64,000 nt of DNA from positions 1 through 64,000 of the forward strand of contig DAOLDB010000001.1 of assembly GCA_035327565.1 (NCBI GenBank), given 5' to 3'. Both the position numbers and the translations under genes were made by a program. The stretch's first letter is position 1; each line of letters begins with the position of its first letter. The notes beneath the pieces are model-generated. The model was not told the DNA's origin. It saw only the letters and a program-made list of their open reading frames with translations, and made no database searches. Positions 17,371 through 26,179 of this stretch are shown one piece after another. Source of the stretch: JABDLO01 sp035327565. GTDB taxonomy: Bacteria; Bacteroidota; Bacteroidia; Chitinophagales; Saprospiraceae.

Positions 17371-19710
17371 ATGAAATATACTCTATTGTCAGGGCTTTTA
17401 CTATTGAACTTGTTGATGCAAGCACAAAAGACTCCTGTCCAGAATATAAGGGGAGTTGTATTAGAAGAGGGAATAGAAAATCCTCTTCCATTTGCATCTA
17501 TTGTCATTTTGAAAACCGATCCTCTTATAGGAGTATCTGCAGATGAAAAAGGTCACTTCCTTTTGGAAAATATTCCCATCGGACGATATGATATACAAAT
17601 ATCATATTTAGGATTTCAATCGGTCATTGTCAAAGAAATTGTGGTGGGTTCAGCAAAAGAACCCTTTATCAAAGTGGGACTAAGGGAAATGTCCAATGTA
17701 TTGGATGAAATTGTGATAAAACCAAGGATTATAAAAGAGAAACCCATTAACCCATTTTCAACTGTGAGTGCAAGAATGCTGAGCACCGAAGAAGCCCAAA
17801 GATATGCCGGAGGATTTGATGATCCGGCGCGTTTGGCATCATCCTTTGCAGGCGTTGCTTCCAATGTAGCTAACAATGGCATTGTTATTCGAGGCAATGC
17901 CCCTAAATCCCTGCAATGGAAAATGGAAGGGGTAGAAATTCCGAATCCCAATCATTTTGCAGAAGTAAATGCTTTTGGAGGCGGTGGACTGACTGCCCTC
18001 AGCAGTCATATGTTGGCCAACTCTGATTTTTTTTCCGGAGCTTTTCCTGCAGAATATGGGAATGCTCTTTCAGGAGTTTTTGATATATTCATGCGATCAG
18101 GGAACCATCAAAAGAGAGAAAGCACATTCCAGGTGGGAATATTAGGTATAGATTTATCCAGTGAAGGACCATTCAAAAAAGAATCTCATTCTTCTTATCT
18201 CTTTAATTACAGGTACTCTACTTTAGCATTGATGGCTCCGCTGCTTCCTGAAGAAGCCCAGGGCACTATATATCAGGATTTATCATTCAAGTTGAATTTT
18301 CCTACCCGGAAGTCTGGAGTTTTTTCAATTTGGGGAATTGGGCTCATTGATCAATCAGGCCAGCAAGCAAAAACTGACAGCACCCTGTGGGTGTATGAAC
18401 AGGATCGGCAGAATCAGAATGCTAAGCAATTCATGGGAGCCATGGGAGTCAGTCATCGAAAAACCTTTGGTAATGCAACCCAATGGAAATCAACACTGGC
18501 TGCAACTGTAAGTGGACTGGATTGGAATCAATCCATATTAAACAGTAGTTTGAATACGGTTTCACAAAATGAAATCCAAAACAGTCAATGGAATTTTGTC
18601 TTTAATTCATCTGTCCATAAAAAATTTAATACTCGACATACTAATAAAACCGGAATCATATTGACGGGGATGTTATATAATATGGTATTGAAAGACAATG
18701 GAGAAAGTGAAGATCCATTAGAAACCATCGTTGACGGAAAAGGATTCAGTGCATTGTTATCAGCATACTCCCATTCTACTATTCAAATCTCCGATCGTTT
18801 ATTGATAAATGCCGGATTACATTTTCAAAATTTCACTTTGAATGGCCATACTACTTTGGAGCCCCGGATTGGATTGAAATATGATATCAATGAAAACTGG
18901 TCTATTGGTATAGCATATGGTATGCACAGTCGTCTGGAAAAACTTCATTATTATTTCTCAGTACAACCATCCAATCCTGAAATGATGATTAACAGGGATC
19001 TTGATTTTTCCAAATCAAACCACTATGTAGCCGGAATAAACTGTAAGTTAACAGATAATCTTATTTTGAAAATTGAACCTTACTATCAAAGTCTTTTCAG
19101 TATACCCGTAATACCTGGAACTTATTTTTCATTCATCAATCTACAAAATGAATGGTTTATCAATGAAAGGTTGAATAATGACGGGAAGGGAAGAAACTAC
19201 GGCATAGATCTAACCCTGGAAAAATTCTTTTCCAAAGGCTATTATTATATGATAACGGGAAGTATTTTTAAATCGGAATATACCGGAGGTGATGAAATAT
19301 GGAGGCATTCCATGTTCAACCGAAATTTTATTACCAATATTTTAGGTGGAAAGGAATGGAAAACCGGTAAAACCAAACAAAACATTTTTGGACTGAACGC
19401 TCGGTTGACTTTGATGGGAGGCGAACCGTATATTCCTTTCAATGAAGCTGCATCTATTTCGGCTCGCAAAGTTATTTTAAACTATGATGATGCTTATCGT
19501 GAAAATTTATCTCCCGCAATCATTACACATTTTACAGTACATTATAAAATCAATAAGGTCAATCGTGTCCATGAAATCGCATTGAAGGTATTAAATGCTA
19601 ATGGACATCCTGATTTTTTCGGACATCGATTCAACAGGATAGATCAGAGCATAGATTCCCACCTGGAAGCCATCATTATTCCTAACCTTAGTTATAAAAT
19701 TGACTTTTGA
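17371..19710 (+). CDS. TonB-dependent outer-membrane receptor with CarbopepD-like domain
   Basis: A 779-residue receptor. Residues 1-19 are a signal peptide (LLSGLLLLNLLMQAQ). Residues about 25-110 are a carboxypeptidase-D-like regulatory domain (PLPFASIVILKTDP, IGRYDIQISYLGFQSV). The plug domain (about 120-235) includes ASSFAGVASNVANNGIVIRG, and the beta-barrel ends in PNLSYKIDF with a terminal aromatic residue. It is not SusC-like: it is shorter, lacks the SusC linker and has no SusD partner. It resembles the receptor group that imports siderophores, metals, vitamins or peptides. Divergence from a PAS-LuxR regulator suggests dedicated control. Substrate unknown. Confidence 0.9.
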   Translation: MKYTLLSGLLLLNLLMQAQKTPVQNIRGVVLEEGIENPLPFASIVILKTDPLIGVSADEKGHFLLENIPIGRYDIQISYLGFQSVIVKEIVVGSAKEPFIKVGLREMSNVLDEIVIKPRIIKEKPINPFSTVSARMLSTEEAQRYAGGFDDPARLASSFAGVASNVANNGIVIRGNAPKSLQWKMEGVEIPNPNHFAEVNAFGGGGLTALSSHMLANSDFFSGAFPAEYGNALSGVFDIFMRSGNHQKRESTFQVGILGIDLSSEGPFKKESHSSYLFNYRYSTLALMAPLLPEEAQGTIYQDLSFKLNFPTRKSGVFSIWGIGLIDQSGQQAKTDSTLWVYEQDRQNQNAKQFMGAMGVSHRKTFGNATQWKSTLAATVSGLDWNQSILNSSLNTVSQNEIQNSQWNFVFNSSVHKKFNTRHTNKTGIILTGMLYNMVLKDNGESEDPLETIVDGKGFSALLSAYSHSTIQISDRLLINAGLHFQNFTLNGHTTLEPRIGLKYDINENWSIGIAYGMHSRLEKLHYYFSVQPSNPEMMINRDLDFSKSNHYVAGINCKLTDNLILKIEPYYQSLFSIPVIPGTYFSFINLQNEWFINERLNNDGKGRNYGIDLTLEKFFSKGYYYMITGSIFKSEYTGGDEIWRHSMFNRNFITNILGGKEWKTGKTKQNIFGLNARLTLMGGEPYIPFNEAASISARKVILNYDDAYRENLSPAIITHFTVHYKINKVNRVHEIALKVLNANGHPDFFGHRFNRIDQSIDSHLEAIIIPNLSYKIDF

Positions 19711-19854
19711 GTCAATGATATGTCATAGTGAGCAGGGGGTAGAAAATGTTTAGTTATAGATTTGTCAAGCTTTGGAGTTGCGTTTACGAGAGAAGGCAGA
19801 TTCCCGCTGTTTAGCCAGTATAATAACTTCCTGCATTCTTAATATCTCACCATC

Positions 19855-20088
19855 CTATTGTTCTTCCACTTTCCGGTTTCTGTACCATAAAAATCCCAAT
19901 GTAGCTACGAGTAAATATGGCATGGCCAGCATATACAATATACCCTTATTCAATCCGGCGCCCTCTGTCCCTCCGGCCTGCAGGTTTGACTCCGCGGCTA
20001 TACGACACATCGGACACTGTGTCCATATTTCAGTCTGAAAAATAAAATATACAACAATGATGGTCACTATGGGTCGAATGATTTTCAT
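19855..20088 (-). CDS. small conserved membrane protein at end of respiratory locus
   Basis: A 77-residue protein with an N-terminal hydrophobic segment (IVTIIVVYFIFQTEIW), a C-P-M-C pair (QCPMCRIAAESNLQ) facing out, a Gly-rich stretch (AGGTEGAGLNKG) and a second membrane segment (ILYMLAMPYLLVATLGFLWY). I recall small proteins with the same CxxC-RIAAESN and GLNKGILYLLAMPY phrases in other Bacteroidota, so this is a real gene and the opposing 88-residue frame is its shadow. The CxxC outside the membrane could bind metal or act as a thiol in oxidase assembly, which is inference from position. Confidence 0.7.
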   Translation of the reverse strand: MKIIRPIVTIIVVYFIFQTEIWTQCPMCRIAAESNLQAGGTEGAGLNKGILYMLAMPYLLVATLGFLWYRNRKVEEQ

Positions 20089-20122
20089 GATACTACGTGA
20101 TTATAACTTCAAATATACAAAA

Positions 20123-20638
20123 CTAATAACACGGACTTAACATCCAGTAACAAACCGGTCCGGTAACAGCCACATAAAACCAAATGGGCCATACCCATTT
20201 AGCCATTCTTTTATGTCTTTCAAAGCTCCCCACATATGCCCTGATCAATGTGAGCAGAATGAGAGGTAATGAAATACCGGCCAGGATTATATGGGTAATT
20301 AAAAAGAAGAAGTATACCATCCTGATGGCACCGGTTTTACAATATAAAGTTTCTTCAGTAGTAAAGTGGTATACCACATAACTCATCAGAAAAATTACAG
20401 ACAAAACCACTGCTGCTACAATGGTGTTGCGATGATGATTTACTTTTTTCTGTTTAATAAAATACAAAGCCAACAATAACAATACTGCCACAATCCCATT
20501 AACAGTAGCATGGAAGGGAGGCAGGAATGAAAAATCAATTTCTGTCGAAATTTTTACCTTTCTCATCAATAGTACAAGGACTAAAACGATCAGGGAAACC
20601 AAATAGGCAACGTAATTTAGTTTTTTCTCTAGGGGCAT
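20123..20638 (-). CDS. DUF420 membrane protein (oxidase assembly, CtaM/YozB-like)
   Basis: A 171-residue protein with five membrane helices and conserved His residues within or next to them (PPFHATVNGIVAVLLLLALY, VNHHRNTIVAAVV, VVYHFTTEE, LITHIILAGISLPLILLTL). DUF420 proteins include YozB/CtaM of Gram-positive bacteria, which is needed for activity of a heme-copper oxidase. Location at the end of the oxidase gene cluster supports an assembly role. The start ATG at 20638 is 7 bp after the upstream stop. Confidence 0.85.
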   Translation of the reverse strand: MPLEKKLNYVAYLVSLIVLVLVLLMRKVKISTEIDFSFLPPFHATVNGIVAVLLLLALYFIKQKKVNHHRNTIVAAVVLSVIFLMSYVVYHFTTEETLYCKTGAIRMVYFFFLITHIILAGISLPLILLTLIRAYVGSFERHKRMAKWVWPIWFYVAVTGPVCYWMLSPCY

Positions 20639-20645
20639 TGAAGAA

Positions 20646-21155
20646 TTAATCTTGGTTTCGCTTTAATAAAATGACATCAGGATCTTTTTCCCGGGGTAGA
20701 ACCATGGAAATATGTTCGACTACTTTCTTTTTATCTTCATTTTCACCTCGATAGGCATATCGCAATTCCATATTTCTATCGATTAAAAATAACTTCTTAA
20801 CTGTGAAAATAGAATCCCAATCCTGGTATGAAATTGAATGGTAAATCCAATTTTCTCCCTGATTTATATCATGGTTTTCATCTTTTCCCAATTCCAAAAT
20901 TTGAAAAGTGGGTGCACCTCCATATTGCATATAAATAGCCTCAACCTCCTCCTTCCATTCAGAACTTTGGATCACCAGAGTAGTCTTGCCTTCCAGTATG
21001 GAATGAAACATGTCAGAAAATTGCCATTGTCCTTTAGGAGTCAATTCTTTCAAAGCAACTTTTCTGTAGTTTAATCCCATATTCAGATAATAATAGGACA
21101 CCAGCGGAAAAAGAACAACTAAAAGAACCAAAGCGATTTTATTGATGGTTTTCAT
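20646..21155 (-). CDS. cysteine-less SCO1/SenC-like protein
   Basis: A 169-residue membrane-anchored protein (ALVLLVVLFPLVSYYYL) that occupies the slot where Bacteroidota oxidase clusters usually carry a SCO1/SenC copper chaperone, between subunit IV and DUF420. The C-terminal part (VKKLFLIDRNMELRYAYRG, then VVEHISMVLPREKDPD) reads like a SCO C-terminus, but there is not one cysteine in the protein, so the copper-binding CxxxC is gone. The segment LVIQSSEWKEEVEAIYMQY stands where the Cys motif should be. It may be a degenerate or repurposed thioredoxin-fold protein. Assignment rests on position and C-terminal pattern and needs a structure-based search. Confidence 0.6.
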   Translation of the reverse strand: MKTINKIALVLLVVLFPLVSYYYLNMGLNYRKVALKELTPKGQWQFSDMFHSILEGKTTLVIQSSEWKEEVEAIYMQYGGAPTFQILELGKDENHDINQGENWIYHSISYQDWDSIFTVKKLFLIDRNMELRYAYRGENEDKKKVVEHISMVLPREKDPDVILLKRNQD

Positions 21156-21164
21156 ACGAGAATT

Positions 21165-21186
21165 GTACTATCTAAATAATTAGTAC
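21165..21186. repeat. inverted repeat GTACTA-N10-TAGTAC before SCO-like gene
   Basis: GTACTA (21165-21170) and TAGTAC (21181-21186) form a perfect 6-bp inverted repeat with a 10-bp AT-rich centre, ending 10 bp upstream of the SCO-like ATG. The gap it lies in (21156-21341) is the longest in the locus. It could be an operator or a weak RNA hairpin; no T-tract follows. Confidence 0.35.
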
Positions 21187-21341
21187 CAGAAACAAAACTT
21201 TTTGACTTTTTTCATGTCAATACTTATTATCATTTGAAGTTGTCCCCGGCACTTCTAAAGTTAGAAACAAACCCATTTTCTTTAGGTTTATAAAATTAGT
21301 ATGAGGAGTATTGTTTAATCGATTTTTAGCTATGCCCAGTA

Positions 21342-21758
21342 CTAAAAATAGATAAGATCTTCTTTTTTGATTTCGTACAAATCTCCCTGAGGTACTACAG
21401 GTTGTACTTCCTCTTGGTTTTTCTGTTGAATATGCGCTCTCCTGTTATGCCAGTCTTTACCTTCCCAAAAGAATGCAATGATCGCCCATATCAACAAAGC
21501 GGTTGGCAGTAATACAGTTCTGACTAAACTGGGCACCTCATATTTCATATGCATAAATTCATATACAATCAGGTAGGCTTTGTACGCACTTAATATGATC
21601 ATCACAAATCCAACTAAAAGTAAAGGGAGATAAAAGCCCTCAACAAGATAGCCCTTACCTAAAAGTGCAAATAAAACTTCTACAATTGTAATAATGCCCA
21701 AAACAATAATAGTTTTTGTAGCTATCGTTTTTGATTGTTCGTATGATAAATGTGCCAT
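21342..21758 (-). CDS. cytochrome c oxidase subunit IV (prokaryotic type)
   Basis: A 138-residue small membrane subunit with three hydrophobic helices (TIIVLGIITIVEVLFALLG, FYLPLLLVGFVMIILSAYKA, LPTALLIWAIIAFFWEG) and the family phrase KAYLIVYEFMHMKYEV. The C-terminal tail is soluble and charged. It follows the larger subunit III by 45 bp. The subunit stabilises the oxidase core and has no redox centre. Its partners are encoded immediately upstream. Confidence 0.88.
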   Translation of the reverse strand: MAHLSYEQSKTIATKTIIVLGIITIVEVLFALLGKGYLVEGFYLPLLLVGFVMIILSAYKAYLIVYEFMHMKYEVPSLVRTVLLPTALLIWAIIAFFWEGKDWHNRRAHIQQKNQEEVQPVVPQGDLYEIKKEDLIYF

Positions 21759-21803
21759 TTAACTTTCTAATTTTAATATTTTCAATAAGGGATCAGTGAA
21801 AGG

Positions 21804-22721
21804 CTATAATAAGTAAAATACCAGGAATACAAATACCCAGACCAGATCAACAAAATGCCAGTACAATCCAATTTTCTCAACCATTTCATACCCATTTTTT
21901 CTCTTTTCATATATTCCTGTGTATGCATTAATCATAATAATCAATAGGAATACGACCCCTGAAAAAACATGAAAACCATGGAAGCCTGTAATAAAGAAAA
22001 ATAGTGCACCAAACGCTTTCGGTCCCAGTGATTCTGTTTTGATCATACCCGCATCATTGCCTTCTGTTACTTTATACTTTCTTCGCACAAACCCATGTTC
22101 ATCAACAAAGGCATCGACATAATCACCAGGTCCATCATAATGGTTGCCATGATCATCACCGTGATGATTATACATATGGAGCAAATAGGATTTGCCGGCA
22201 GAAAAGGACTCCCCTTCTGCTTTACCATCAGAAGTCAGATAAACTCCCGATTCAACATGGGTACCAAAAGGATTACGGGTTATGGTCATATGCTCTTCTT
22301 TTAGCAATGTAGTCCATTCCCATGCCTGACAGCTTAAGAATGCAATTCCCCCTAATATAGTGGCAAACATCCAAATAACTACTCCGTTTCGATTCTCACG
22401 GTGACCCTCCTGTACAGCTCTCACCATAGTAAATGAACTGGCTAAGAGGACAAAAGTCATGAAAGTCACAAATAAAAGTGGCAGATTGTGAAAGCCCCCT
22501 GGAAAGGATGAAAACACAAAATCAGGTACCGGCCATGAAGGCATGCTAAAGCGCAATGCACCATAGGCGATGAGAAAACCTGCAAATGTAAAAGCATCTG
22601 AAAGCAGAAAATACCACATCATCAATTTACCATAACTTACTTTAAATGGTGGTTTTCCCCCTTCCCAACCATTGCTACCGTGATTTGTCTGAGTGTCTTT
22701 TACTAATGTATCTGTTGCCAT
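21804..22721 (-). CDS. ctaE: cytochrome c oxidase subunit III with His/Asp-rich insert
   Basis: A 305-residue heme-copper oxidase subunit III. Core helices are recognisable: YFLLSDAFTFAGFLIAYGAL, FVTFMTFVLLASSFTMVRAV, ALFFFITGFHGFHVFSGVVF and a C-terminal YWHFVDLVWVFVFLVFYLL. Between the helix ending in QAWEWTTLL and the ITGFHGFH helix lies a roughly 90-residue hydrophilic insert (about residues 140-230) rich in His, Asp and Gly (MYNHHGDDHGNHYDGPGD). Inserts at this point occur in Bacteroidota homologues (from memory). The insert may bind divalent metal or contact Act proteins; that is inference. Confidence 0.92.
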   Translation of the reverse strand: MATDTLVKDTQTNHGSNGWEGGKPPFKVSYGKLMMWYFLLSDAFTFAGFLIAYGALRFSMPSWPVPDFVFSSFPGGFHNLPLLFVTFMTFVLLASSFTMVRAVQEGHRENRNGVVIWMFATILGGIAFLSCQAWEWTTLLKEEHMTITRNPFGTHVESGVYLTSDGKAEGESFSAGKSYLLHMYNHHGDDHGNHYDGPGDYVDAFVDEHGFVRRKYKVTEGNDAGMIKTESLGPKAFGALFFFITGFHGFHVFSGVVFLLIIMINAYTGIYEKRKNGYEMVEKIGLYWHFVDLVWVFVFLVFYLL

Positions 22722-22753
22722 TATTTTTAACTTACTTTATTCTGAATATATGT

Positions 22754-23335
22754 TTATTTAACCAGTAAGAACACAAAAAGGTATATCCAAAGAAGATCTA
22801 CAAAATGCCAGTAATGAATCACCAGTTGAAATCTGTTCTTTCTCCGCTCTGTTACTTTAAAATGCAATACTATGGAATGAAATAGTGCCACAAAAAGTGC
22901 AGCAATTCCTCCTACCACATGGGCAGCATGAACACCAGTAATCAAATATAAAAATGAGCCGGAAGGATTCCCTTTAAGATCAATCCCATAGCTGAATAAT
23001 AAATTCCAACCCATTACTTGCAAAACCACAAATGCAATACCGAGGAGAAATGCGATCAATAGAAATACCCGGTACGCCATTACATTAAGGTGCATAAATG
23101 AACGATAGCTTATTTCAAGAGCTATGGAGCTCAAAATGATGACCGCCGTGTTGATAAAAAATATGGATGGGAGCCTGAATTCCAGCCAGTTTCCTGCTGC
23201 TTGTTTTACTATATAAGCACTTGTAAATGCAGCAAACATCATCACCATACTGGCCATTGCCAGCCAAAGTGCAAATTTATGCGGATGAATACGATTTCTT
23301 ATAAAGCCCTTATTTTGAATACTCATTGTTTCCAT
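22754..23335 (-). CDS. cytochrome c oxidase subunit III, short form
   Basis: A 193-residue, five-helix version of subunit III, with FALWLAMASMVMMFAAFTSA, IFFINTAVIILSSIALEISY, LYLITGVHAAHVVGGIAALF and YWHFVDLLWIYLFVFLLV. It lacks the first two helices of canonical seven-helix subunit III. It stands directly before the longer copy, an arrangement repeated in other Bacteroidota oxidase operons, where both are thought to belong to the same enzyme. The ATG at 23335 is used; an ATG three codons in is possible. It follows ctaB by 12 bp. Confidence 0.9.
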   Translation of the reverse strand: METMSIQNKGFIRNRIHPHKFALWLAMASMVMMFAAFTSAYIVKQAAGNWLEFRLPSIFFINTAVIILSSIALEISYRSFMHLNVMAYRVFLLIAFLLGIAFVVLQVMGWNLLFSYGIDLKGNPSGSFLYLITGVHAAHVVGGIAALFVALFHSIVLHFKVTERRKNRFQLVIHYWHFVDLLWIYLFVFLLVK

Positions 23336-23347
23336 AAATCCAAATCT

Positions 23348-24262
23348 TTATAACGCCAAAAGAAATCCTGTAAACACCAAGGGTAAATATGCAAATGAGC
23401 AAAACATTACCGTCAACGCCGATTTTTTATCCTGTTTACGATACATTTCCATGCATGCACCTCCATATGCTATAGATAATATTATACCAAAGCCAATGGC
23501 AACAGGATGAATCGTACTATACCATAACAATATACACGTAAATGGTACAATCAGCAATGCGTACAGTGAAGAATACAGACCAACTTTTGGGTCAATTTTA
23601 CCATTTCTTTCCGGCAAAAGTTTATATCCTGCTTTGTGATAGTCATCAAATGCGAGATAACCAATGGACCAGAAATGTGGAAATTGCCATAAAAACTGTA
23701 TACTAAATAAAACTAAAGCCAATACACTAATCTCACCCGAATATGCGGTATAACCTATAAGCACAGGAAGTGCTCCCGGGATTCCCCCTACCGCTACTGA
23801 CAATGTGGAATACCTTTTCAGGGGAGTGTAAACAAATGCATACATTATCAATGATATCATTCCCAGCAGTGCCGTCAAGGGATTGAAAAAAGCCAGGGCA
23901 CTTACCCCTAACAAACAAGCTATTCCAGCAAAAAGAACTGCTTCTGAAGATCTCATTCTACCAGCAGCCAGTGGTCTTTGCCTGGTTCTTTCCATCAATG
24001 CATCGAATTCTTTTTCCAATACCTGGTTGATGGCGTTAGCCGAAGCTGTAACCAGAAATCCCCCTAACCCCAAAATGAGTGCTGCTAACCACTGAAATCC
24101 ACCACCGGAAGCAATTGCATATCCCATCAGTGAGGTCATGACAACCAGCATTGACAATCTGAACTTTACAAGTAGCAGATAATCGTTCCACCAACTGTAT
24201 GATTCTGCTTGAATGACAGCTGACCGGATCTCTGCTTCTCTATGATTGGGTGATAACTTCAT
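23348..24262 (-). CDS. ctaB: protoheme IX farnesyltransferase (heme O synthase)
   Basis: Adds a farnesyl group to heme b to give heme O, the precursor of heme A for the oxidase encoded beside it. The 304-residue UbiA-family membrane protein shows the first Asp-rich motif in NAINQVLEKEFDALMERTRQ followed by RPLAAGRM, and a second region DYHKAGYKLLPERNGK. Hydrophobic helices fill the rest. The frame runs to a GTG at 24277, but the ATG at 24262 is the better start. No heme A synthase (ctaA) is seen in the window, so either it is elsewhere or heme O is used. Confidence 0.95.
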   Translation of the reverse strand: MKLSPNHREAEIRSAVIQAESYSWWNDYLLLVKFRLSMLVVMTSLMGYAIASGGGFQWLAALILGLGGFLVTASANAINQVLEKEFDALMERTRQRPLAAGRMRSSEAVLFAGIACLLGVSALAFFNPLTALLGMISLIMYAFVYTPLKRYSTLSVAVGGIPGALPVLIGYTAYSGEISVLALVLFSIQFLWQFPHFWSIGYLAFDDYHKAGYKLLPERNGKIDPKVGLYSSLYALLIVPFTCILLWYSTIHPVAIGFGIILSIAYGGACMEMYRKQDKKSALTVMFCSFAYLPLVFTGFLLAL

Positions 24263-24292
24263 TATTACAATTTTCACACACTTTAATGGACA

Positions 24293-26155
24293 CTAATGAC
24301 TGTCGCCGGGTTTTTCCCCTTCAGCTAAAGGTACCCACTGAGGAATAAAGTCTTTATCATCCTTACCATAATCATATGGCCATCTTTGCACTGCAGGAAT
24401 TTTTCCTGGCCAGTTTCCATGCAATGGTTCAATGGGTGTTGTCCATTCTAAAGTATTTGCTTTCCATGGATTCTTTTCAGTCATTTTCTTTCCTTTCCAT
24501 ATACTGTAAAAGAAATTAATGACAAAAACGATTTGAATAAAAAAAACAATGATAGCGGCCACCGTGATAAATTTATTCAAGTCGGTAAAATGCTTAAAAG
24601 ATTCAAAAGTATCGAAGGCATAATATCTCCTCGGTACTCCGGCCATCCCTGTATAATGCATAGGCCAGAAAATTGCATATGCACCAATCAATGTCCCCCA
24701 GAAATGGATTTTACCTAAAGTTTCATTCATAAACCTGCCATACATTTTAGGGTACCAATGGTATATCCCTGCAAACATGCCAAAAAACGCTGCCACGCCC
24801 ATCACAATATGAAAATGTGCTACTACAAAATAAGTGTCGTGCATTTGAATATCAATGGATGAATTACCGAGAAAGATACCGGTTAAACCACCGGAAATAA
24901 ACATGGAGACAAATCCTATAGCAAATAGCATGGGTGTATTCAATCGGATATTTCCCCCATACAATGTAGTAATCCAGTTGAATACTTTAATGGCTGATGG
25001 AACAGCTATAATCAATGTAAATACTACAAAGAAGTTTGATATAAATGGGTTAACACCCGACATAAACATATGATGCGCCCAAACTATAAATGAGAGGAAT
25101 GCAATAGCCAATATAGAATATACCATCGCTTTATACCCAAAAATAGGCTTGCGTGAATGGACTGACAATACTTCTGAAACTATTCCCATAGCAGGCAGGA
25201 TGATAATATAAACTTCCGGATGTCCAAGGAACCAGAATAAATGTTGATATAATACCGGTGAACCTCCTACACGGTCAAGTGCTTGTCCCTGAATAAAAAT
25301 CTCACTCAAGAAGAAACTGGTTCCTAATCCTCTGTCGAACATCAACATAAAAAAGCCAGAAACAAGTACGGGGAAAGAAAGTAAAGCGATAACTGCGGTG
25401 ATGAAAAAAGCCCAAACTGTAAGAGGCATTCTCCACATGCTCATCCCTTTTGTCCTTAGGTTGAGTACCGTAGTAATATAATTAATACCTCCCAGTAATA
25501 CAGAAACTACGAATAAAGTCAAACTCACTATCCAAAGTGTCATTCCAGTGCCTGATCCGGTGGAGGCCTGTGGCAAAGCACTCAAAGGAGGATATGCCGT
25601 CCAGCCACCTGAAAAAGGTCCTGTATTCAGGAAAAGTGAATAAAGCATGACAATACCTGCCAAAAAGAAAAACCAATAAGAGAGCATGTTGAGGAAAGGC
25701 GATGCCATATCCCGTGCACCCACCTGTAAGGGTATTAGTAGATTACTGAATGTACCACTCAACCCTGCAGTGAGTACAAAAAACACCAAAATAGTACCAT
25801 GCATGGTTACGAGAGCATAATAAAATTCCGGAGAAAGAGTACCTACGCCCGTAGAGTCTATGACAATCCACTTCCCTAAGATAGGTTTCAACCAGGCCAG
25901 GCTTTCTTCAGGATATCCCAATTGGAGTCGGAAAACAACTGACATTGCGGCTCCGATAATTGCCCAGATGATACCGGTAATGAGAAATTGACGGGCAATA
26001 ATTTTATGATCCATTGAAAAAATATAATGGGAAATAAAATTGGATTGATATTTATCTCCATGATGATGCTCATGAAAATGATCATCAAATCCTTGCTCCC
26101 TGGTTATGACTTCCTCATTATATTGAGGAACTATTTTAGTTGTTACATCTGCCAT
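24293..26155 (-). CDS. ctaD: cytochrome c oxidase subunit I, A1-type
   Basis: The catalytic subunit that reduces O2 at a heme-copper site and pumps protons. The 620-residue protein has the expected twelve or so helices. FWFLGHPEVYIIILPAMGIV contains the CuB His, the cross-linked Tyr and the Glu of the D channel, placing it in the A1 family. VWAHHMF supplies further CuB His residues, and HDTYFVVAHFHIVMGVAAFF supplies the heme ligands. The frame opens at a TTG at 26179; the ATG at 26155 yields a natural N-terminus. It lies 24 bp downstream of the fused subunit II gene. Confidence 0.97.
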   Translation of the reverse strand: MADVTTKIVPQYNEEVITREQGFDDHFHEHHHGDKYQSNFISHYIFSMDHKIIARQFLITGIIWAIIGAAMSVVFRLQLGYPEESLAWLKPILGKWIVIDSTGVGTLSPEFYYALVTMHGTILVFFVLTAGLSGTFSNLLIPLQVGARDMASPFLNMLSYWFFFLAGIVMLYSLFLNTGPFSGGWTAYPPLSALPQASTGSGTGMTLWIVSLTLFVVSVLLGGINYITTVLNLRTKGMSMWRMPLTVWAFFITAVIALLSFPVLVSGFFMLMFDRGLGTSFFLSEIFIQGQALDRVGGSPVLYQHLFWFLGHPEVYIIILPAMGIVSEVLSVHSRKPIFGYKAMVYSILAIAFLSFIVWAHHMFMSGVNPFISNFFVVFTLIIAVPSAIKVFNWITTLYGGNIRLNTPMLFAIGFVSMFISGGLTGIFLGNSSIDIQMHDTYFVVAHFHIVMGVAAFFGMFAGIYHWYPKMYGRFMNETLGKIHFWGTLIGAYAIFWPMHYTGMAGVPRRYYAFDTFESFKHFTDLNKFITVAAIIVFFIQIVFVINFFYSIWKGKKMTEKNPWKANTLEWTTPIEPLHGNWPGKIPAVQRWPYDYGKDDKDFIPQWVPLAEGEKPGDSH

Positions 26156-26179
26156 GTTGTTATGTTTTTTCTTATACAA

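Noticed and set aside
19772..20038. 88-residue plus-strand frame
   Set aside because: It is opposite the 77-residue membrane protein that shows recognisable CxxC and GLNKG phrases and fits the end of the respiratory locus.
22095..22304. 69-residue plus-strand frame rich in Met and Ile
   Set aside because: It is the shadow of the His/Asp-rich insert of subunit III on the other strand.
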